A stretch of 7,895 bases of DNA from Lachnospiraceae bacterium (lineage in GTDB: Bacteria; Bacillota; Clostridia; Lachnospirales; Lachnospiraceae). The stretch lies in assembly GCA_900754855.1 (NCBI GenBank), contig CAAEEI010000179.1, positions 1 to 7,895 on the forward strand, in the 5' to 3' direction. The position numbers and the translations under genes were made by a program. The notes beneath the pieces are model-generated. The model was not told the origin of the DNA. It saw nothing but the letters and a program-made list of their open reading frames with translations, and made no database searches. Positions within the stretch are counted from its first letter, which is position 1. Every line of letters begins with the position of its first letter. Positions 1-5,584 of the stretch are shown piece by piece.

Positions 1-27
1 CCCTAATGCTCTTATATTCTGTCTCAT
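1..27 (-). CDS. Possible 5' end of a downstream gene (partial, 9 codons)
   Basis: On the minus strand an ATG at 27..25 opens a frame reading MRQNIRALG that stays open to the window edge. A purine-rich Shine-Dalgarno-like GGGGGAG lies at 41..35, 7 nt upstream, which is good spacing. Nothing can be said about its product. It lies downstream of the FGGY kinase and behind the hairpin terminator at 61-97. I see no convincing promoter between them (a CATAAT at about 50..45 lacks a -35 partner and would put the start of transcription inside the ribosome site). If real, it would depend on terminator read-through. A chance start is possible with so few codons. Confidence 0.35.
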
Positions 28-60
28 TTATTCTCTCCCCCTGATTATGTCTGCTCCCGG

Positions 61-97
61 GATAAAAATGTACCCGGACCATGTCCGGGGTACATTT
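61..97 (-). terminator. Rho-independent terminator of the kinase/aldolase cluster
   Basis: Read on the minus strand, a GC-rich stem (ATGTACCCCGGAC paired with GTCCGGGTACAT, one bulged G, loop ATG) is followed directly by TTTTTAT. It begins 27 bp after the kinase stop codon. This is the clearest terminator in the window and marks the probable 3' end of the minus-strand transcript. On the plus strand the same hairpin is followed by only three T residues, so it mainly acts leftward. Confidence 0.85.
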
Positions 98-123
98 CCA
101 TCCATAAATGAAACGGTACGTAT

Positions 124-1641
124 TTAGAAGATCTTCTTATCTAATGCATCATAAATATCGCATGCTTTTTTATAAGCCGCATCATAAGCTGCAAAATTAT
201 CCGGATTAGGCGTATATTCCTTCGTTGTCCGGGCAACTTTTGCCGCCTCATGACAATCCTTATATGCGCCTACTCCTACTCCGGCATAAAGCGCTGCGCC
301 AAGACATCCTGCTTCTCCATTCTCAAGAATCTGGATTGGATGCTTAAATACATCAGCCATCATCTGACACCACAATGGTGATTTTGCCGCGCCGCCGGCC
401 AGACGGATCTTATCAATTTTAATGCCTGCAGCCTCCTCAGCACGAATAATGTCATACATGTCGTAACAGATTCCTTCCATAACTGCACGAGCCATGTCCG
501 CTTTCGTGGTACCTAAAGTCATGCCTACGAAAGTTCCTCTTGCCTTACCATTAATTCTTGCTCCGCCGGCACCCTGTAAATAAGATAAGAAGGTCACGCC
601 ATTTGCACCAATCGGAGATGTCGCAATCTGTTCATTGATCAGTTCATATGGATCAACGCCCAATTCCTGCGCTTTCATTTTTTCATAATCACAGAAGGTA
701 TCCCGATACCAGCGGTAAGAAGATGCCGCTGTATTGGAAAATGCCTCAATCGTATAATTTCCACAGCCATGGTTTCCTTTTACAACCAGACGTTCTTTCG
801 GATCACGGATAGATTCATCAGAAACAACAAAACATGAACCAAACGTTCCCATAACCAGTACTGCCGTTCCCGCATCAACTGCTCCGGCGCCAAATGTACA
901 ACAGTTCTGATCGTGCGCGCCCATACAGATCGGCGTTCCCACCGGAAGCCCTGTTTTTGCAGAAACTTCTTCCCCGATGTGTCCTACGACTTTTCCCGGC
1001 TCTTTTACGATTTTTGCTCTCTTTGAAAGATCAATGCCCAGAATATCATGTAATTCTTTTGACCAGCACTCATTATCTATATCCATCATTCCTTCACGGC
1101 TCGCGGAAGAATAATCTGTATAATAATCGTCTGCGCCAAACTGTTTCAGGAAATAATCCTGCATAGTGGAGAATAAGGCTGTTTTTTCCCAGTTTTCCGG
1201 TTCATGTTTTTTTAACCATGCCAGCTTTGCATTGGAAAACGTTGTTCCCACCGGGTCGCCGGTCTGCTGATAAATCTCACTTCGCGGCATATTATCCAGC
1301 AGATACTGAATACCTTCTCCTTCGCCTCGAAGATCCTGCCAGCCTACCCAAGGACGTAACAGTTCCCCATTTTCATCCAGCATGCCAATGACCGAACCCT
1401 GACTGGAAAATCCGAAAGCAATAATTTCTTCCGGGTTGATTTTTGATTTTTCGATGGCAGTTTTAATACTGTCGTAGAATGCCGGTAACAAATCTTCCGT
1501 CCGCTGTTCTACATATCCCGGCTGCGGATACAGGCATGGATACTCTCTGTAATCACTGCCGATCAAATGTCCGTTCAAATCAAAAATACATGTCTTACAA
1601 CCTGTTGTTCCCCCATCAAGACCTACTAAATACTGTGCCAT
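124..1641 (-). CDS. FGGY-family carbohydrate kinase (xylulokinase-like)
   Basis: 505 residues, normal for the FGGY family (ATP-dependent sugar or polyol kinases of the hsp70/actin fold, cytoplasmic). Visible motifs: N-terminal phosphate loop DGGTTG at 9-14; WQDLR at 101-105, the position of the sugar-contacting W-x-D-x-R of xylulokinases; AHDQN at 242-246, whose Asp244 fits the catalytic base; the glycine-rich GAGGARINGKARG at 357-369; and the adenosine motif GGAAKSPLWCQ at 416-426 followed by GCLGAALYAG at 445-454. The start is the ATG at 1641..1639: it has GGGAGGG 6 nt upstream, while the in-frame TTG at 1656 lies inside that ribosome site. It follows two DeoC-family aldolases on the same strand (108 bp gap, no terminator or promoter seen), so a kinase-then-aldolase pathway is likely. 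Substrate is not determinable; D-xylulose is only one possibility, and no isomerase or transporter is in view. Confidence 0.93.
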   Translation of the reverse strand: MAQYLVGLDGGTTGCKTCIFDLNGHLIGSDYREYPCLYPQPGYVEQRTEDLLPAFYDSIKTAIEKSKINPEEIIAFGFSSQGSVIGMLDENGELLRPWVGWQDLRGEGEGIQYLLDNMPRSEIYQQTGDPVGTTFSNAKLAWLKKHEPENWEKTALFSTMQDYFLKQFGADDYYTDYSSASREGMMDIDNECWSKELHDILGIDLSKRAKIVKEPGKVVGHIGEEVSAKTGLPVGTPICMGAHDQNCCTFGAGAVDAGTAVLVMGTFGSCFVVSDESIRDPKERLVVKGNHGCGNYTIEAFSNTAASSYRWYRDTFCDYEKMKAQELGVDPYELINEQIATSPIGANGVTFLSYLQGAGGARINGKARGTFVGMTLGTTKADMARAVMEGICYDMYDIIRAEEAAGIKIDKIRLAGGAAKSPLWCQMMADVFKHPIQILENGEAGCLGAALYAGVGVGAYKDCHEAAKVARTTKEYTPNPDNFAAYDAAYKKACDIYDALDKKIF

Positions 1642-1647
1642 ATTCAG

Positions 1648-1654
1648 CCCTCCC
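1648..1654 (-). promoter_or_regulatory. Ribosome binding site deciding the kinase start
   Basis: GGGAGGG on the minus strand lies 6 nt before the ATG at 1641. The alternative upstream TTG (1656..1654) overlaps this site and has no ribosome site of its own, so the shorter 505-residue product is preferred. Confidence 0.8.
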
Positions 1655-1672
1655 AATACTTTATTTTTTTAT

Positions 1673-1697
1673 TAAAGAAGTTTCCCAGGCTTCTTTA
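1673..1697 (-). other. Hairpin in the aldolase-kinase gap
   Basis: TAAAGAAG and CTTCTTTA form a perfect 8-bp stem around a 9-nt loop in the 108-bp gap between the second aldolase and the kinase. It is A/T-rich and is not followed by a T tract on the minus strand (the following bases are AATAAAAAAATAAAG), so it does not look like an intrinsic terminator there. It could be an mRNA processing or stability element, or chance in a purine-rich spacer. Confidence 0.35.
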
Positions 1698-1749
1698 TTC
1701 CTTCTCTTTTCTTTTCCCCTTATTTTATTCCTTTTTTGGCTGACCAAAA

Positions 1750-2475
1750 TCAATCGCCTGCATATGGCGGAATAATACCAATCTGTCTCATCGTGTCAAA
1801 AGAATCAATAATCTGCGGCGCCTGACGGGTACCGATCAGTTCAGCTCCCGCCTTCAGGAATACATATGCATTCTGCGGACGCGGATCTTTTACGCCGGAA
1901 ACTTTTACCTTCGTCGGCGTATCCTTACAGCAGTCTACCATCAGCATTACCTGCTCCAGAGTCGGCCCGGCATACTGTCCGCTGGAAGATTTCACCCAGT
2001 CGATTCCCGCTTCAATACAAAGCTCACAAGCCGCCCGGATCTCATCGTCCGTCAGATAGCAGACTTCGATGATCATCTTCGTCATCACGCCCTGCGCCGC
2101 TTCCACATATTCCTTAAACTCCTGTTTGATCTCATCGTAGCGTTTATCTTTTAACGCGCCGACATTCATACAGTTATCCAGAACGGTTGCGCCCAGACGT
2201 ACGGCTTCTTCTGTTTCAAACGCCTTAACTGCGCTGGTCTGCTGTCCAAACGGAAAACCAATGGCCGCTCCAACCAGAATATCCGTTCCTTTTAATTCTT
2301 CCGCTACGACCGGTGTCCAGTAGGAAGAAGAAAAACAAAACGCTTTACAGTTGTACTTAATCGCTTCTTTACAGCAATCTCTGATGGTCTGTTCCGTGGT
2401 CTGTTTTGGCAGAATGGCATAGTCAAAACATTTCCCAACATCTTTTTTCGTTTTCATCTTGCTAAAATCAATCAC
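1750..2475 (-). CDS. DeoC-family aldolase (deoxyribose-phosphate aldolase-like), copy 2
   Basis: 241 residues from a GTG start, close to the size of short bacterial DeoC proteins. DeoC enzymes are cytoplasmic class I TIM-barrel aldolases that reversibly split 2-deoxyribose 5-phosphate into acetaldehyde and glyceraldehyde 3-phosphate. Seen here: the strand motif AAIGFPFG at 70-77; Asp100 in VLDNCMN at the place of the catalytic Asp; Schiff-base Lys162 in DWVKSSSG; and second catalytic Lys191 in KVKVSG. The phosphate-binding part is atypical: SGVKDPR replaces the usual SGGIRT and IGTRQA replaces GTSSG, so the substrate may not be deoxyribose 5-phosphate. The GTG at 2475 is chosen because AAAGGGGG sits 7 nt upstream and the N-terminus MIDFSKM then aligns with MVDLSKM of copy 1; upstream ATG codons lack a ribosome site. 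About 70% identical by eye to copy 1, with one extra residue near position 8. It has its own promoter. Confidence 0.9.
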   Translation of the reverse strand: MIDFSKMKTKKDVGKCFDYAILPKQTTEQTIRDCCKEAIKYNCKAFCFSSSYWTPVVAEELKGTDILVGAAIGFPFGQQTSAVKAFETEEAVRLGATVLDNCMNVGALKDKRYDEIKQEFKEYVEAAQGVMTKMIIEVCYLTDDEIRAACELCIEAGIDWVKSSSGQYAGPTLEQVMLMVDCCKDTPTKVKVSGVKDPRPQNAYVFLKAGAELIGTRQAPQIIDSFDTMRQIGIIPPYAGD

Positions 2476-2482
2476 ACAATAA

Positions 2483-2490
2483 CCCCCTTT
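2483..2490 (-). promoter_or_regulatory. Ribosome binding site for a GTG start
   Basis: AAAGGGGG on the minus strand, 7 nt before the GTG at 2475..2473. It decides the start of copy 2 against the in-frame ATG codons at 2511 and further upstream, which would place this site inside the coding region. Confidence 0.7.
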
Positions 2491-2527
2491 TTGCAAAATT
2501 GATTTACTCATGTCTATATCCATCTTT

Positions 2528-2543
2528 ACTTGTATATACAACT
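2528..2543. promoter_or_regulatory. GntR-like operator, site 1
   Basis: ACTTGTATATACAACT contains the perfect 12-bp palindrome TTGTATATACAA (2530-2541), and its outermost bases also match. It covers the -10 box edge and the predicted transcription start of the copy 2 aldolase promoter, a position that suits a repressor. Known background: TTGTATA(TA)CAA-type palindromes are bound by GntR-superfamily regulators in Firmicutes (for example the Bacillus gnt and tre operators). The regulator itself is not in this window; the assignment to GntR is inference. Confidence 0.6.
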
Positions 2544-2569
2544 ATATATCAGATATACTTGTATGTCAA
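2541..2569 (-). promoter_or_regulatory. Sigma-A promoter for the second aldolase and kinase
   Basis: Minus strand: TTGACA at 2569..2564 (perfect -35), 17-nt spacer, TATAGT at 2546..2541 (5 of 6). Transcription would start near 2534, giving a leader of roughly 60 nt. It lies in the 125-bp gap between the two aldolase genes, so copy 2 and the kinase can be expressed apart from copy 1. Two operator-like repeats overlap its two boxes. Confidence 0.75.
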
Positions 2570-2572
2570 GAT
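2557..2572. promoter_or_regulatory. GntR-like operator, site 2 (imperfect)
   Basis: ACTTGTATGTCAAGAT shares its first eight bases with site 1 and is itself an imperfect palindrome (CTTG, 5 nt, CAAG). It covers the -35 box. The two sites are 29 bp apart, start to start, so one regulator could occupy both ends of the promoter. Confidence 0.45.
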
Positions 2573-2600
2573 GATTATCCTGTTTTTATGTTCTATTTTT

Positions 2601-3323
2601 TCATTTTCCCTTATATGCCGGAATCAGTCCAATTTTCCGCAGATCGTCCACCGCGTCGATAATTTCCATGGCCGCTCTCGTTCCAATGAGCTCTGCGCCT
2701 GCCTGAATAAAACAAAAGGCATTCTGCGGTCTCGGATCCTTAACGCCGGCCACTTTTACCTTCGTTTTCGTTCCTTTACACGCTTCAACCATGAGCATGA
2801 CATCCTGAACCGACGGGCCTCCATACTGCCCTGTGGATGTTTTTACCCAGTCAATCCCGGCCTCGCATACCAGTTTTGTGGCGGTGACGATTTCTTCCTT
2901 TGTTAAAAAGCAGGTTTCAATGATCATCTTCGTCATCACGCCCTGGGCTGCCTTTACATATTCTCTGAACTCTGCCAGAACCTTATCATATTTTTTGTCT
3001 TTAAGATCCCCAACGTTCATGCAGTTATCCAAAACCGTCGCACCCAGACGTACGGCTTCTTCCGTTTCAAAGGCCTTGACTGCGCTGGACTGCTGTCCAA
3101 ACGGAAAACCGATGGCTGCTCCGACCATAATATCCGTCCCTTTCAGTTCCTCGGCGACAATCGGGGTCCATTCCGAAGAAGAAAAACAAAAAGCCTTACA
3201 ATTGTATTCTTTTGCCAACTGGCATCCTTTTCTTATTTCTTCTTCTGTAGTCTGCTTTGGCAACACAGAAAAATCAAACAATTTTCCCATATCCCATTTT
3301 GTCATTTTCGATAAATCTACCAT
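2601..3323 (-). CDS. DeoC-family aldolase (deoxyribose-phosphate aldolase-like), copy 1
   Basis: 240 residues, first gene of the minus-strand cluster. TIM-barrel class I aldolase of the DeoC family: AAIGFPFG at 69-76, Asp99 in VLDNCMN, Schiff-base Lys161 in DWVKTSTG (closer to the canonical KTSTG than copy 2), and Lys190 in KVKVAG. As in copy 2, the phosphate pocket differs from typical DeoC (AGVKDPR instead of SGGIRT; IGTRAA instead of GTSSG), and the N-terminal DHTLLKP-like segment reads FDFSVLPKQ. The start is the ATG at 3323, with AAAGGAG 7 nt upstream; the frame is open further upstream but would run through the promoter. The gap to copy 2 is 125 bp and holds a promoter. The shared departures from canonical DeoC suggest a subfamily with its own substrate; whether the pair work as separate enzymes or a hetero-oligomer cannot be told. 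Confidence 0.92.
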   Translation of the reverse strand: MVDLSKMTKWDMGKLFDFSVLPKQTTEEEIRKGCQLAKEYNCKAFCFSSSEWTPIVAEELKGTDIMVGAAIGFPFGQQSSAVKAFETEEAVRLGATVLDNCMNVGDLKDKKYDKVLAEFREYVKAAQGVMTKMIIETCFLTKEEIVTATKLVCEAGIDWVKTSTGQYGGPSVQDVMLMVEACKGTKTKVKVAGVKDPRPQNAFCFIQAGAELIGTRAAMEIIDAVDDLRKIGLIPAYKGK

Positions 3324-3356
3324 ACCGCTTCTCCTTTCTTTTTTCTCGATGAATGT

Positions 3357-3386
3357 ACTATAACATAGTGCTTTTCCTTTTGAAAA
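3357..3386 (-). promoter_or_regulatory. Promoter of the first aldolase (leftward)
   Basis: Minus strand: TTTTCA at 3386..3381 (4 of 6), 18-nt spacer, TATAGT at 3362..3357 preceded by TGT, giving an extended -10 (TGnTATAGT). Transcription would start near 3350, leaving a leader of about 27 nt. The weak -35 with an extended -10 is typical of activator-assisted promoters. Confidence 0.6.
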
Positions 3387-3408
3387 TGTGATATACTTAA
3401 AATATATT
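3380..3408 (+). promoter_or_regulatory. Promoter of the TIM-barrel/AraC regulator (rightward)
   Basis: Plus strand: TTGAAA at 3380-3385 (5 of 6), 17-nt spacer, TATATT at 3403-3408 (5 of 6). Transcription would start near 3415, giving a leader of about 107 nt. Its -35 overlaps that of the leftward promoter by five bases, so the two RNA polymerase sites are back to back and probably exclude each other. Confidence 0.6.
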
Positions 3409-3461
3409 GTGAAATAGTTAATTGTGGTGTAATAAAAAAACAGGCTTATGATTTTCACAAG
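3406..3461. promoter_or_regulatory. TTGTG repeats, candidate regulator binding region
   Basis: ATTGTG occurs at 3406-3411 and 3421-3426 (15-bp period), and an inverted copy, TTTTCACAA, lies at 3453-3461. The first copy overlaps the rightward -10 box, and the pair lies 20-45 bp upstream of the leftward -35. AraC-type proteins bind direct repeats of this kind, so these could be autoregulatory and activating sites for the neighbouring regulator. The motif is short and A/T-rich, so chance is possible. Confidence 0.3.
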
Positions 3462-3490
3462 TTATAACATCCATTTGAGCCAAATAAGCC
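3443..3490. repeat. Inverted repeat in the regulator's leader
   Basis: GGCTTAT (3443-3449) and ATAAGCC (3484-3490) are perfect 7-bp inverted arms 34 nt apart. In the plus-strand leader they could bring the region just before the ribosome site into a stem. On the minus strand the second arm is followed by TGTTTTTTTATT, so a weak terminator against antisense transcription is another reading. The loop is long. Confidence 0.35.
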
Positions 3491-3521
3491 GAAAACCAGA
3501 GAAATTAAGGAGGGAACGAAC

Positions 3522-4721
3522 GTGAATAAAGAGGAATTACTCCGCCGACTGAAATCTGTCATTCAGGTTAACGGACATATTCTCGCCGTAGCTACCGGCA
3601 ACGGGATGTCCACACAATTTGTGATCGAAGGCGGCGCAGATATGATCATCGCCATCAGCGCCGGGCGTTTTCGTCAAATGGGGCAAAATGCCTTTTCCGC
3701 TTTTTTCAGTTGTACGGATACGAATCGCCTGGTTCTGGACTTCTGTTCTAAAGAAATTCTTCCTGTCGCCGATGGCTTCCCTGTCATCGCCGGCGTTTTC
3801 ATGCAGGATCCCTGTATTTCTCTCTATGAGTTTTTACAGAACATACAGCATTATGGTTTTACCGGGGTAATCAATTATCCTTCCATCGGTCTTTTCAACG
3901 GCCACTTCCGTAATGCTCTGGAATCTGCCGGACTGGGTCTTGATCAACAGGTGGAACGAATACGCCTTGCCCACTTTCTCGGATTATTTACCGTTGCTTA
4001 TGTGTTCAATGCGGAACAGGCGCTGGAAATGGCCAAAGCCGGCGCCGATGTGATCTGCGTCCACTTCGGCATCACCGGCGGGGGCATACTGGGCGCCGAT
4101 CATTTTATTTCCCTGGAAATGGCCATGGAAATGGCGGAAAAAATTTTTCAGAAAGTCAATCAGTTCCGTCCCGATATTCTGAAAATCGTCAGCGGCGGCC
4201 CGGTACAAACTCCTATCGACGCTTTGCATTTCTATGAGCATACTTTGTGTCAGGGTTTTCTCGGCGGCTCCCCCATTGAACGTCTGCCCGTGGAAAGAGC
4301 CATGCTCAACACCGTCCGCGCTTTTAAAAGTCAGGGAGATTTCGATCGAAAAAATATTGTCTCGCAGGTTCTTAACGGATACCAGAACAATTTTGATTAT
4401 GCCGATTTTCTTTTGGAATACATTCAGAAAAATTATGGCAAATGTATTCGGCTGAAAGACCTGTCTGTCGTTACCCACCTGTCCACCACAAGGCTGAGCG
4501 TTCTTTTTAAAGAAAAAACCGGCCTGTCTTTTACCAATTACCTCATTTCTTTCCGTATGAATGCGGCAAAAGAAATGCTGCGGGAAACCGATCTTCAGCT
4601 AAAAGACATCGCACTGCGCTGCGGTTATGAGGATTATTCCCAATTCACCAAAATGTTCAAAAAAACAACCGGTTTTACTCCTCAAAAATATCGTTCTCTG
4701 CACAAAGGCGAAAGGAGCTGA
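3522..4721 (+). CDS. PEP-hydrolase-like TIM barrel fused to an AraC-type DNA-binding domain; probable transcription regulator
   Basis: 399 residues. Residues 1-270 match the phosphoenolpyruvate hydrolase-like / TIM-barrel signal-transduction family (Pfam PF09370 as I recall): ATGNGMS at 24-30, GGADMIIAISAGRFRQMG at 37-54, PVIAGVFMQDP at 87-97, GFTGVINYPSIGLFNG at 112-127, AGADVICVHFGITGGG at 173-188, SGGPVQTPIDA at 224-234 and GGSPIERLPVERA at 248-260. Residues 290-395 are an AraC/XylS double helix-turn-helix: LKDLSVVTHLSTTRLSVLFK at 311-330, then IALRCGYEDYSQFTKMFKKTTGFTPQKYR at 363-391, with the classic second-helix GY...S.F...FK pattern. No signal peptide or membrane segment. GTG start with AAGGAGGG 7 nt upstream. 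Divergent from the aldolase/kinase cluster, so it likely senses a pathway metabolite with the barrel and controls that cluster and itself. Whether the barrel keeps enzyme activity is unknown. Confidence 0.9.
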   Translation: MNKEELLRRLKSVIQVNGHILAVATGNGMSTQFVIEGGADMIIAISAGRFRQMGQNAFSAFFSCTDTNRLVLDFCSKEILPVADGFPVIAGVFMQDPCISLYEFLQNIQHYGFTGVINYPSIGLFNGHFRNALESAGLGLDQQVERIRLAHFLGLFTVAYVFNAEQALEMAKAGADVICVHFGITGGGILGADHFISLEMAMEMAEKIFQKVNQFRPDILKIVSGGPVQTPIDALHFYEHTLCQGFLGGSPIERLPVERAMLNTVRAFKSQGDFDRKNIVSQVLNGYQNNFDYADFLLEYIQKNYGKCIRLKDLSVVTHLSTTRLSVLFKEKTGLSFTNYLISFRMNAAKEMLRETDLQLKDIALRCGYEDYSQFTKMFKKTTGFTPQKYRSLHKGERS

Positions 4722-4726
4722 TCTAT

Positions 4727-5557
4727 ATGTATTTTACCGAAGAAAAAAGTTTTCAACAGGTTATTGAAAAAGTAAAAAAGCAGCAACTGATCGTTGCCGC
4801 AGGCGTAGATTCTTCTGAACATGAAAAAATATGTAACGAAGCCGGCTGCGATTTAATTCTTCTGTATCCTACAGCCAGATACCAACATGCCTTAAACCGA
4901 TTTCTTACCGGCTTTCTTGCCTTTGGCAACAGCAACGAGTTAATGGAAGAAATGGCGGCGGAGGTCATGCCTTTGATGAACAGTCCTTTTCTTTTCGCCG
5001 GATTAAATGGTTCCGATCCTTTTAAAAACGACCGTATCCTCCTGGAAAAAATGAAAAATTTTGGCTTTATCGGCATTCACAATTATCCTACGATGACCCT
5101 TGTGGACGGAACCTTCGGCATGAATATGGACAAATTAAAATCCGGACTTGATAAAGAAATCGATCTTTTTAAAAAAGCTTCAAAAATGGGGTTTTATACC
5201 TGTGGTATGACCACCGATAAAAAGCAGGCCTTACAGCTCGTTCGCGCCAATGTGAATATGCTGATTCTTTATTTAGGTCTGGGAGAAAAGACGGAGAGCC
5301 GAAACCAGAGACAGAAATCAAGAATCTACCAAAACATCCGAAAATTAAAAGACCTGACCGGCGCCATCCGAAATATTGCCCCGGATCTTCCCATTCTTTT
5401 CTTCGATGAAACATTAACGACGATAGACGAAATCAAAACCGTTATTCAGGAAGTAAAAGAAATCAACGGCTATCTCCTGCTTCCCATTACACAAAAAGAA
5501 ATCTCCAGCCGACAATTACAACTGGAGATTGAACAACTGAAAACCTTCCGTTACTGA
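4727..5557 (+). CDS. PEP-hydrolase-like TIM-barrel protein, divergent stand-alone paralogue
   Basis: 276 residues, the size of a single barrel domain, and homologous to the N-terminal part of the preceding regulator. The first half keeps the family pattern: AGCDLILLYPTARYQ at 39-53, AFGNSNE at 65-71, FLFAGLNGSDPF at 88-99 and GFIGIHNYPTMTLVDGTFG at 113-131. The second half has lost it: the HFGITGGG block reads YLGLGEKTESR (182-192), the SGGP loop reads FFDETL (225-230), and the ERLP segment near the C-terminus is gone. It has no DNA-binding domain. Its ATG lies 5 bp after the upstream stop, with AAAGGAG overlapping that gene's end (9-nt spacing), so the two are one operon and probably translationally coupled. 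I infer a non-catalytic or altered-specificity partner of the regulator; a separate enzyme is the alternative. Confidence 0.82.
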   Translation: MYFTEEKSFQQVIEKVKKQQLIVAAGVDSSEHEKICNEAGCDLILLYPTARYQHALNRFLTGFLAFGNSNELMEEMAAEVMPLMNSPFLFAGLNGSDPFKNDRILLEKMKNFGFIGIHNYPTMTLVDGTFGMNMDKLKSGLDKEIDLFKKASKMGFYTCGMTTDKKQALQLVRANVNMLILYLGLGEKTESRNQRQKSRIYQNIRKLKDLTGAIRNIAPDLPILFFDETLTTIDEIKTVIQEVKEINGYLLLPITQKEISSRQLQLEIEQLKTFRY

Positions 5558-5582
5558 CCGCTTCTGTGGTCAGGAGGTTTTC
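5539..5582. terminator. Shared terminator hairpin between convergent genes
   Basis: CTGACC (5554-5559) and GGTCAG (5568-5573) form a stem around an 8-nt loop, extended after an internal loop by GAAAACCT (5539-5546) with AGGTTTTC (5575-5582). The A-rich left arm and T-rich right arm give a short T4 run in either direction. It spans the stop of the plus-strand paralogue (5557) and ends just before the stop of the minus-strand gene (5585), so it fits a weak bidirectional terminator. Each T run is short, so read-through is likely. Confidence 0.55.
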
Positions 5583-5584
5583 CC

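Noticed and set aside
1673..1697. Terminator between the second aldolase and the kinase
   Set aside because: The stem is A/T-rich and no T tract follows on the transcribed strand, so I kept it only as an unexplained hairpin.
2476..2541. Longer N-terminus for the second aldolase beginning near 2541
   Set aside because: It would translate the transcription start, operator and ribosome site; the GTG at 2475 has good spacing and matches the start of the paralogue.
2499..3363. Plus-strand open frames opposite the first aldolase (135 and 176 codons)
   Set aside because: They are antisense to a gene with clear catalytic motifs, have no ribosome site and give proteins with no recognisable pattern.
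3324..3458. Longer N-terminus for the first aldolase beginning at 3458
   Set aside because: The added residues are low-complexity and overlap both promoters; the ATG at 3323 has AAAGGAG at 7 nt.
3984..4478. Minus-strand open frame of 164 codons opposite the TIM-barrel/AraC gene
   Set aside because: It mirrors strongly conserved barrel coding sequence and lacks a ribosome site; a shadow frame.
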